Positions 24,873 through 35,117 of a stretch of DNA of 64,000 nt are shown in pieces. The notes below the pieces were generated by a model, which worked only from the letters and a program-made list of their open reading frames with translations, had not been told where the DNA came from and searched no databases. The stretch covers positions 29,684,001-29,748,000 of the forward strand of contig NC_077240.1 in NCBI RefSeq assembly GCF_947179165.1. The letters run 5' to 3'. The stretch's first letter is position 1. Every line of letters starts with the position of its first letter. The translations under genes were made by a program, and so were the position numbers. The stretch is from Solanum dulcamara (Eukaryota > Streptophyta > Magnoliopsida > Solanales > Solanaceae).

Positions 24873-25303
24873 TACTATATTAAAAGCATGAAGGTCCTTA
24901 AAATATTGTTTGAACTTTTTGTCCTTCATCAAAAGACTCTGCTTTAGATAAAATCATATTTTCACTATTTTATCAAATTATTATTTTAAAAAATTAAGGA
25001 GTTCTAAAATATATGGTAAAAGAAAATAAATGGAGAATTAATGTTGTTAGTTTTTTTTTTGTACTTAAAAAAGGAGTCCTAAAATATATGGTAAGTAAAA
25101 AGTTCTGAGATATATGATAATTTTTGCCCCAATATTGAAATTCCATCGGAAAACCAAATCACCCTTCATGATTTGTCCCATCCATTCTTTGGGTTCAATT
25201 ATAAAATCATAGACTATGCCCTGTTTAAACTCAATAATGGGGTTTACAATGAAGCTACAGGGATGAACATGTTGACAATTAAGTCTTTCATTACTTAGGT
25301 ATG

Positions 25304-25306
<3 letters not shown>

Positions 25307-25347
<41 letters not shown>
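25307..25347. repeat. (AT)n microsatellite
   Basis: About 20 AT dinucleotides in a row, inside the second Helitron-like unit. Confidence 0.95.
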
Positions 25348-25348
<1 letters not shown>

Positions 25349-25440
25349 CTTTGATTTGTCTCTATAGGCAAAATAATTTAAAAGCGTAATATATAAACAA
25401 ACATTCAAAATATTATGTACTAACTTGCAAGTCTGAATTA

Positions 25441-25742
25441 TTATATTCTCTTTGTCCCGATTTACATGACACGATTTGAAGTTCAAGAATCAAATAGTTT
25501 AAGTTTGATCAAGAATTTGAACGAATATTCAAGTTTTTGAAATAAAATTTACATATTTGAAACTACATAAAAAATGCTATAGGTCATAATATTTGACATT
25601 AAAATATTTAACAACAACAACATACCCAGTGAAGATATAAAAAATATTTAAAAGATATATAAAAAAAATTACGGTCAAAGATAGATTTGTTTGAATCTCG
25701 AAATTCAAAAGATGCCACATTAATTTGGATGAATGGAGTATT
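25441..25742. mobile_element. Stowaway-like MITE with a 20-bp RTE tail insert
   Basis: The ends resemble Stowaway termini: TATTCTCTTTGTCCCGAT on the left and a right end whose complement reads TACTCCATTCATCC. The inner words (GACACGATTTGAAGTTCAAG, GATGCCACATTAATTTGGAT) are typical of the family. Near 25610-25634 it contains CAACAACAACATACCCAGTG, the complement of an RTE LINE 3' end, with almost no LINE body. Confidence 0.6.
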
Positions 25743-25912
25743 TAATTTTTAAAAAGGTCTTGAATTTCATTTTTCATTGTTTATATAAAAGAAAAAGATA
25801 TTTATATTGTGTTTAAAGTCGATCTATCTTTCAATATAATTTATTTTTCTGTTATATATTTTATATTGATCGATGATTTGACGTCATTCACACGTGCAAA
25901 GCACGTACATTA

Positions 25913-26868
25913 AAATAATCTTTTCACCATTTATCTTCAATTAATATACTATTATTTTAATGATATTAAATATTGACTATAATAAATATAACAAAAAATT
26001 AAATAAAGAAGATTTTCTTATCATAGTTAAATTCCTACACGAAGAATCCTTGTCGAACTAAATATAGACTTGATCTCAAAAAATAGTCAAAAATCTTTCA
26101 AAATAATAGGCAAAAAAAAGTTTTAAAAAAAAGTTGAAACAAAGGGTCCAAAAAAATTAGGCCAGCAAAAAATATTTAAAAAAAGAAGAAGAAGAACGTC
26201 AAAACAAATATATATATATATAGAGAGACTTGGATTGTCATTTAGGTTTAAAATTCTTCAACTTCTTCTTTGTTTAGGAATCTTGACTGGGTTAGGGTAG
26301 TAAAACTGAGGTGTATTTAGTTTCAGCCCATGTTAAACTTACTTATAAAATTCCATGTAAATCTCTTAAACAACAATTGTAAAATTATTATTTTTCTCTC
26401 TGATTTCATGGTATAATAATCAAAAACTCCTGTTTTTATGTAGACCAAATCTAATTTATTGCTTTTATTTTTGCAGCATATGATTAGCTCAAACAAGTAT
26501 GGATTTTGGTAAGCTTTTTTTAGGTTATTCTTTTATTTGATTATTATCTATCGAAAAAAACTCATATTCCACAAAAATACTAACAGTAAATTAGGGATAA
26601 GTCTGCATATACGTATGTTATTGTTGTTGATGCAAATGTTATATGTGCTTCTAAGCTGTTATAGTGGCTACGATTTTGCTTAGACGTTGGCTTGTTCATT
26701 CATCAACATCGAAAAGATTGGCATCTCTTGTCTTCTGGATGAAAATGCTCATAACAAATGCTTATAAAATTTTGTACTTAATACTATAATGTTGATATAA
26801 TAATTTTTTATATATATTTATTATTAATTAACGCGATAAATACGTGCAAAACACGTCCACTTGACTAG
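25913..26868 (+). mobile_element. Non-autonomous Helitron-like element, unit 3, 5'-truncated
   Basis: The start matches the family about 75 bp downstream of a complete 5' end (CTTTTCACCATTTATCTTCA). It ends CTAG before T at 26868, after a hairpin ACGTG-CAAAA-CACGT near 26841-26856. There is no coding region. Bases 26869-27326 hold nothing recognisable. Confidence 0.55.
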
Positions 26869-27326
26869 TATACATAAAAAGCTAGAAAAATAAAAAGTGA
26901 AACAATTATTCTCATCGACTTACAAACAAAAAAAATCACTCTAAAAAAATGAAAGAGGAACGCATAACATTTTTAATTTGCTTTTAACAACTAATATAAA
27001 TCAAAAGAAGAAAATGTGTAATAGATTGAGATAGTAGAAGCACAACTAGTTAAACACCACAAATATCAATTTGTTTGAAGAAAATATTATTTGGCCAAAA
27101 TAAAAGAAATATATCTTCAAAATTAATGATGTCCCTTTCGAGAGAGATCAATGTTGAGACCAAAGCATAAAAAAAGTACTAGAAATGAATGATTGTTCTT
27201 CATTTTAATGAAAAAGAACCGGAAATGATTTGTATTTAATATTTCTTTAGATTTTAATTTAAATCATTTTTAATGTAATTTTCTATTTATCCTTGTAAAT
27301 AAAATTAAAAATGAAACTCTTTATGA

Positions 27327-30105
27327 TGTAATGACCTTGAGGGTCAACAATTTACGTGAAATTACCATTTTACCCCTATCATTAGTGCCCCGAGTATTAT
27401 TTATTTAGTTTATGTGGTTGAATGTGTTAAAGTTTTAATAGTTAGTAAATTGGACAGATTCTTGAGTTTCATAAAGTTAAGTTGTGAAAAAATAGTTTTC
27501 TGAACCAAACAGAGTTACGGGTCTCGGAAAGGGATTCCGTCAATTCCATTAACACCAAAACGTGGAAATTGGTCTAGGAGTCGTCGGAAATAGTTTTGGG
27601 GTTGATATGTGAATTTGAGGTCATAAGTTGAAAAGTGAAGTTTTAAATTAGTTATTTTGACTTTGGTCAACAAATCGAGTTCGGATATTCGGATTGGATT
27701 TTTGATAATTTCAATGGTTTCAAATGATGATTTTAACGCTAGAAATGATTTCTTAGTAACCTTTAGAGGTTTCGAGGGTATTTTGGGTATTTCAAGTGTC
27801 AAACAAGTTTAGTTGCGACTTATCGGATTCCGAATCAAGAAGACATCGAATTCAAAATTCCGATGATTTCATTGAGTCCAGAACGTCGAATTTAATAGGA
27901 ATACATATAAGGTTTGTGTATAAAGGATTCCAAATGATTTTCGAGGGCTCAATTGAGAGCATTTTTAGACTTGGTAAATCTGCTGTGATGTGGTTTCTGG
28001 TGCACTACTTTTCTTCATCACGATCGCGACGTGGGGTTACTCAATCGCGATGTACTGGGTTCGTGGGCTTCGCGATCGCGAGAAGGACTACACGATCGCG
28101 AAGGGTCTCCTTTTTCTAGTGCTCTTCGCGATCGCGAGGTGGCTACGTGATCGCGATAAGGGAAATCCTATGTGCTTCCTGATTGCAAGAATATCTCGCG
28201 ATCGCGATGAGTAAATCTAGGATTCCTGAACAGTAACTTCGGGGAAGAGGTCCAATTTTTTCATTTCCACCATTTTCAAACTCTTGAAGCTTGTGTGAGG
28301 CGATTTTTACAAGGTTTTTGGAGAAAATTCTTTGGGGTAAGTTCCTTTTTCTGTTCTAATTCATTTACTATTAGTTTCACATCCCTAAATCATGGGAAAA
28401 ATCTAGTTGTTAATTGAGATTTTGGGGGTTTTGTTTTTTAAATTTCCAATTTAGTTTTCTTTAATTCCTACCTTGTTTCTTGGCCTATTCTTATGGGCTT
28501 TTCACTCACAAACTCCCCTCAATGAGTAGAATATGTTTTTGAAAGAAATTTTTTTATTCGACCCTTTTCGAAATTAATTAATTTTTGGACTATTTTACCC
28601 GCGGTTCTAAAACCTATCAATATGGGTGTCATTAGACTCATTATGACACGTATATTTCATTTTGGATAGTGGATTTTGATTTCGGGCATTGAATTCGAGA
28701 GTTGATCGTGCGACAGAGGTGTTCGAGTGTGGTTTCGGCTATCATGGTAGGTTTGGCTATCCTTCTTGGGGCTGAGTTGGATGATTAATCAAATTCTATA
28801 TTGTAAATTTTGGGATGGGGTCGTGTAGTTTGAGACTGATAATTGATATTGTGTTGCTTATGTGGGGCTTATATGTACTGTGTAGCCAGCGTAGGGGCCT
28901 TATGTGATATGTTATCTGTGATTGAGAATGTGTAATCTATGACTTGACTGAGTAGAGATGAATAGAGATTATTTGACTGGTAATGCTCGTCTGAGGGGTT
29001 GAGTTGAGGGTTTTGAGCATGCCTGAGTAATGGTATATTATTGAGAAAGGGGTGAACAGTTAATTGATACATTTCCTTCTCATTACTGTCTATTGAAGGT
29101 GAATATCATATTTAGGTTAAGTTTTGAGAACTTTGAACCTTATATTACATATTGAGTTGAATATTACCTTCATGCCTTATACATTGTGATTGCATTCATC
29201 TTCATTCATACTATTATTGATCATTGGGAAGTTGAGAACTGTGAAAACCTTTTGAGAAACAAAATGAGACATCTTTTATGTCCTTGACCACGAGATAGGT
29301 GGCAAGTGAATGAGACATTAGTATCATGAGTCCTTATCCATGAGTTGGGTGGCGAGGTAGTTGACATATTGAGATTGTGACGAGGTATATGGTCTGCGAG
29401 ACCCCCATAGGTCATGCTTGGTAGCGCGACTCAGTAGGTGTATACGACAGGTTGTGCGTCAGGCTTGATCCCACCATATCATTACATCATTGCATCATCT
29501 TATTGCATTGCATTGCATTGATACCCGTGATACTTGACCTATCTGTCTAACTGTGATATTGAACTGTATTTATGTGTTTACTCGCACTGTTCTATATAAA
29601 TTGGCGGTAGCATAGACGAAGTGGGACTTTTTTGCGTGTATATGGAAGCGTTCCTTAGTTTATTTCATAGCTTTTGATTAATTCATTATACTCAATCGGT
29701 TAAACCTACTGGGTACATGTGGATTGTACGTATCCCTACTTTTGTGTCCCTTGTGATGCAGATACTAGCCAAGGTATCCAGCGGTAGTTGATTCCAGCGG
29801 ATACATTATCATTGTAATAGTTGTGAGATCTTGGGATCCAGATCATCGCTAGTCCATCTTTCATTTTCACTCTTTTTTATATTCAGAGACTTAAATTATA
29901 TATTCAGATTCAGATTTATATCTAGATGCTCTTTACACTTATGACACCAGGTTTTGGGAATTATTTCATTGTTGTTGACCTTTTATTATATTTATTGTGG
30001 CCTGACTTCCCTTTGGGAGTCTTGTATCATTTTACTTTTTGGCATACATATCGGGATGAGACTTTGGGATGTGTGCCATCATAACCTCAATTTTTGGGTC
30101 GTAAC
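27327..30105 (+). repeat. 5' LTR of the outer gypsy element
   Basis: Starts TGTAATGACCTTGAGGGTC and ends GGGTCGTAAC plus an A now located at 33502, after the inserted LTR C. It aligns over its full length with 46741-49526; both contain the same run of CGATCGCG words and the same closing sequence. Long frames inside it are not genes. Confidence 0.88.
28018..28207. repeat. Cluster of CGATCGCG palindromic words in the 5' LTR
   Basis: About eight copies of the core CGATCGCG (often TCGCGATCGCGA) occur every 20-30 bp, for example at 28021, 28074, 28094, 28129 and 28198. The cluster is very CpG-rich in AT-rich surroundings. Confidence 0.85.
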
Positions 30106-31799
30106 TGTTATATCCCGTACTTTTGTACCTTGAGACGTGTTCGTAAGCTTCTTGAAAATCGCCATGTGATCCCTATTATCTATCACGTTACCAAATTACT
30201 CTAAGGAAGGGAGGATGTGATGCCCCGTGATAGTGAAGGTTGGAAATAGAGTTATAAGTATTTGAAAGGAGTTGGAGGCCAACTAAAAAATCGTGGAACT
30301 CGACTTGCTTGCGTAAGCTACTAACTTAGAAGTCCTACACACTTAAGCTCCTTGAGCATACGTCAAGCTTAAGTATCAAGGAGTGCATAGACTCTTAAAA
30401 TGAGACGAGATGATGAACCTACGAAAGAGAGCAAAAACTAGTTTCCGAACTTACGAAAGTAAAGCAAGTAGGTGACAAGCAATCTAGTGACAAGCAAGCA
30501 GGTGACTCACCTACTTGGGATGGACCTCACGCTACCACGTGGAGCTTTGGATTGAAAGCTTGGACGAGGTGGCACCCTAGGAGGCTTCCACGTGTCACCT
30601 CCTAAGGAGGTGTATATATACATGTTGGCTGACTCTTAATTCATTTTCCATACAAAAACATTCGCCAAAGAAGAAGAAAAACGTGAAGAACCCAAAAAGA
30701 ACAAGGCAACCACGGTTTTGAAGAATTAAAGGTGAGTTCTTCGATTCTTCTTCGTGAATTAATTATCTATGGTGTTCCTCAAGTACATCAAGGTATATAT
30801 ATATATTTTATGATGCCTACGGAACCATACCTTTAGCTTTACACTTGGAACAAACAAGAGAAAGTGTGAAAGAAGAAAAGGAAAATGTTGGAGGGCAAGA
30901 AGAGGAGCTACGGGTTTGGGGCTGTCAAGGTAAGACTCGGAGTTTCGTTCCATGAATTAATTATTTAAGGTATCCCACAGTTATGTAATGGTATTTTATA
31001 ACATAAAATTCCAATTTGGGGCAGCGGAAAAGAGGCACAAATAGTCTGCCCCAATTCAGCATACCAAGAAGTTTCTGAGATGCAATTTTGGCAAGATTTG
31101 GCCAATTTCGGGTAAGGTGAGACCTTTCCCTTCAAATTGGGGTTTATGGTGTTGTTATGAAGTATATTATATGTTGTTTAAGTGTCTGGAAACGTGAAAA
31201 CATCATAGAAATACTTGACGTTCGAAACAAACTAAATTGGAATCGCTACAGTTGAATTATCGTCGAAGTAAAGTGTTGTGCTTGTGGTGTACTGCTGCAG
31301 GTGTGTGGGGGTTTGTTACAGGGCCTAAATGTGTTCTAAAAGGGGTGTGGGTGCTTCTGGTAACAGCTACACGACCCCTCGTTTTGTATAAATAAAGGCT
31401 TTGCGAAATAAAGACTAGAAACCCTATTTTGGTGTAGTAATTTTCAGCAAGTTGTTTGGAACTTGTGTTGCGTGATGTCGCCATGTTTTATATTTATATG
31501 CTGCAGGGTGTTTTTTTGGTTGGATGTAGTGATTAGGGACGTAATTGGAAATTCAGATAGGGCACTTTATAGGGGATGTGCTGCCCAATTTTCGTTAATG
31601 CCTTAACTAATTAAAGAACTAGTCGAGGAGACGAATAAGGAAATAGGTTCCATGAATGCTAAGGTGCAACTGAGGGCACTGAAAAGTTAAGGTTGTTGAT
31701 ACTTGTATTTCTTCCATGTTAAATAGGTTCGGAGGACGACGACGTGGATGTGATTAAGAGAATTCCATACGAGGTATGTAGAGCTATCCTTCTTTTTTT

Positions 31800-32390
31800 T
31801 TGGGCATGTCTTAGATTTAAGTAGCAAATGATATGTGTATGAAGCCTGGGAAAATTCTATTCATGAGCTTTGAACCTAATTCAGGATTCATAATTCGTGT
31901 TCACTTTTGAATGTTAACACTCTTAAAGTAGTGAAGCTCCCATTCCTCAAGTCTTTTATATGCTGGAAAATAGTGTATGTGAAGCTTTTTTGGCATAAAT
32001 ATGTAAAGCTATTCTTCTCTTTTTTGGCATGTCTTAGACATAAGTAATGAATGATATGTATATGAGCTTGGGGTAATTCCATTCATAAATTCCAAGCATG
32101 AGCCATGAGTTTCATTTACTTCATGATATTAGAACTCCTGTAGTAATTGAGTTGTTGCCTTTTAGGGCTTCTATATGACGAAAGGTGGTATGTGTAAAGC
32201 CTGTCTCTTCTTCTCTTTGGAATGTCTTAAATGTAAGTGAATTGAGGTATGATATGAGTGTAAAGGCAGTTCCATTTGTAAGTCCTGAGTATAACTTGAG
32301 ACTCGAGTTCACTCCTAAATGCTAAGGGTCTTGAAGTAGTTAAACTATGACCCTCGAGCCTTCTATAGGCTGAATAGTGATTGGGTGTGT
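31800..32390. repeat. ~200-bp tandem repeat, three diverged units, in LTR C
   Basis: Units start at about 31800, 32024 and 32216, each with TTGGCATGTCTTAGA-like sequence, then a GATATGTGTATGA-like word, then CTTCTATATG...GAA. Divergence is high. A trace of the same unit occurs in LTR E near 36765. Confidence 0.6.
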
Positions 32391-32490
32391 AAATTCCTAA
32401 ATCTGGGGTTTCCTAGGCATATTTATGATAATGGTTGGAGGATGTCTGATGTGTTACCAAGTCTTACATGCACGTATATGCATTGTTGTG

Positions 32491-32730
32491 TGATATGTGG
32501 ATTGGGTCATCGTTCCTCGGCATTATTATATGATATGTATGTATACGGATTGGGTCATCGTTCCTCGGCACTAATGTATGAGATACGGATTGGGCCGTCG
32601 TACCTCGGCATTATCATATAATATATGGATCGGGCCATCGTACCTCGGCATTATCATATGATATATGGATCGGGCCATCATTCTTCGACATTATTACACG
32701 ATATATGGATCGGGCCATCGTTCCTCGGTA
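32491..32730. repeat. ~40-bp tandem repeat, six units, in LTR C
   Basis: Six units carry the core GGATCGGGCCATCGTTCCTC followed by GGCATTATTATATGATAT, spaced about 40-48 bp apart. The middle units are nearly identical and the outer ones more diverged. Confidence 0.88.
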
Positions 32731-32992
32731 TGTGCTTGCTATATACATGGATAGGGCTGTACGTTCCACAACGCTAATAGTATATATATGCCTATCATGA
32801 TAGATGATGTGTTTGTAACACCGAGTCCCTGAGCGGGTCAGATACAGTACGTGATAATGGTATACAGGACTTTATTTTGTAAGGTACAGGTACAGTACCC
32901 TATTAAATGCTATACTTGGTTTCCTGCATCCTGTTTCAGTTGTTATCTTAGTTATGTTATGCTTATATACTCAGTACATGTATCGTATTGAC

Positions 32993-33010
32993 CCCTCTTT
33001 CTTCGGAGGG
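32993..33010 (+). other. Hairpin in the probable R region of LTR C
   Basis: CCCTC, an 8-nt loop, then GAGGG. It lies just after TATATACTCAGTACATG, a word shared by related LTRs at this place. LTR E has the same hairpin with one changed but still paired position. Confidence 0.55.
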
Positions 33011-33505
33011 CTGCATTTCATGTCCGCAGGTACAGACGTTCATTTCAGAAATCCACCAGCTCAGGATTTCCGCTCACCTATGATTAGAACTACTCCACTA
33101 TTTCAGAGCCTAGTTTTTTTGTACTGGTCCTTCTATATATATATGTATTTGTTTATTCAGGGGTACGGCGGGGGCCCTGTCCCACCATATGATACCATAC
33201 TATTCTTAGAGGTCTGTAGACATGTATGTGTGGGTTGTTCATGAGTTTATTTCGGTTGTGCCTATACGGCACGTTGTAAATATTTTTACGTTTTGGCAGC
33301 CTTGTCGGCTTGCATTCTCTTCCATGATACGATATGAATGAAGGAGGCTATATGAACATGAATTTTTTTTAACCCATTGGGGTTTTGGGTTTTTTTTATC
33401 ACATTACCCATAGTTCAATTTGGTTATATTTGAAAGTTACGTATATGGGGGTCCAGGTCAGACCCCAATTGCGGCCCACGGGGTTGGGTCGTGATAGTAA
33501 CAAAT

Positions 33506-33516
33506 TGGTATCAGAG
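33506..33516 (+). other. Primer-binding site of the outer gypsy element
   Basis: TGGTATCAGAG directly follows the outer 5' LTR once LTR C is removed. It is complementary to the 3' end of initiator methionine tRNA, the usual primer for this group. Confidence 0.85.
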
Positions 33517-35117
33517 TGCTAGGTTCACCTATCTCATGAGTTAAAGAGCATGGTGTCTAGTAGAATCTTGCGGATCGATACGTAGACGTCCATACTTATC
33601 TTTGAGAGGCTACAAGATACTTGCTAGGATAAATTCCTTCTTTTGATTCCTTTCATTCGAGTTATTCATATCAAGTGTTGTATACCTCTAATCTATTCCT
33701 TCTGTGCAGATAGTGAGGATTAAAGCCAGAGTCGCTGAGAGTGAGGCTGCACCTGCTGCCCGAGCCCTAGTTCGCACTCGAGGCAGAGGAAGTGGTGGAG
33801 TTAGGGGATGAGGCCAAGCTAGGAGAGTAGCACCTGCTCGTAGATGAGCTAAAGAGCCATCACCAGAGCCAGTGTATGAGCATGGGGATGATTATGAGTA
33901 GCAGGTTGAGAAGTAGAGGCCAACCCAGCCTCGAGCAGTTCCCTATAGTGCTCCGATGCTTCAGGAGTTATTGATCAAATTATTGGCTAGATTGGATGGT
34001 GCTCCGGCTCCTGGTGTTCTTTCAGGTACCTCAGGCTCTCCTATCACAGTTGGTACTATGCCACTAGTTTAGGGGCCTAGTGTTGGGTTCTAGACTTCGG
34101 GATTTTCTTATGTGTCTTTTATCATACCCCTGAGATTTGCAGCTCCACCAGTTTTTGCTAGTGTTACCATGTCGGTAGCTGAGCAGAAGAGCTTTGAGAG
34201 ATCTATTAGGTTGGCACCTCCCAGATTTGATGTACGGTGGGGGAGAAGGTTTATGATTTTCTGATTGAGTGCCAGGACAGGTTGTTCAACCTGGGTAATC
34301 TTGAGGCACATGGAGTAGCCTACACTTCGTATCAGTTCACAGGGGTGGCCCAGGAATGGTGGAGGTCGGTTATTGCCCGTAGACCTGTTGGTTCCTCTAT
34401 GATGGGTTGAGAACAATTTTCAGAGGTGTTCCTTGAGAGGTTTGTGCCTTACAGCCTCCGTGACAAACACCGAGATAAGTTTGATAGATTGGAGCAAGGC
34501 TCCTTATCTGTAGCTGAGTACGAGGCTCGCTTTCATGAATTATCTCGTTATTCCATATCTAGTATTCCTACCGAGTTTGAGCAGATTCGCAAGCTAGTGA
34601 AGGGATTCACGGGTTATCTTCAGGAGGTTACAACTTCCCTCATATTAGCCAGTGGTACATGTTATGTTGGAAATAAACGGTTTGAAAATTAATTTCAGCT
34701 TTATAGAAAAAAAAAAATTTAGTAAAAGAATAGTCGCCACTTAATTTTTTAAATAAATTAAGAAAACTTAATTTCTTAATTTAAAAGACCCTAATAGATT
34801 TAAGTCTTAAAAATTCAAAGAAAAAGGTACGAGGTTCATATTACTATTTTAAAAAGATTTTAGCACTTAAAATAACCGCTAATATGTAATTGTCCGAAGA
34901 TATGGAAATTATTTGACTAACTTTAGGAAAATATTAATTTAAGAGGAAATGAAGACTTTAAAATTATTTTTTAGAAAAAAATGATGAAACTTAAACATTG
35001 AAAATAATATACATGTATATAAAAAAAAGTAAAAGTTTACCAAATTAGTAAGTAAAGATAGAAAATCATTTAAAGAGTAAATTAACATGAATTGGTTTAT
35101 CTTTAGTGGAATCTAAT

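Larger units (their letters stand above)
24873..25912 (+). mobile_element. Non-autonomous Helitron-like element, unit 2 of the cluster
   Basis: Begins TACTATATTAAAAGCATG directly after the CTAG end of unit 1, so only the first bases of the usual start are missing. Near 25893-25908 it has a perfect terminal hairpin ACGTGC-AAA-GCACGT, but its CTAG end is missing and the sequence passes straight into unit 3. A Stowaway-like MITE and an (AT)n tract lie inside. Confidence 0.55.
30106..33496 (+). mobile_element. Solo LTR (LTR C) inserted at the end of the outer 5' LTR
   Basis: Starts TGTTATATCCCG and ends GGGTTGGGTCGTGATA (the final CA mutated to TA). The 5-bp duplication GTAAC is perfect (30101-30105 and 33497-33501). 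It inserted one base before the end of the outer element's 5' LTR. It is 3391 bp and codes for nothing. It shares blocks with LTR E, such as CTAAGGAAGGGAGGATGTGA and GTACGGCGGGGGCCCT, so both belong to one family. Confidence 0.85.
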
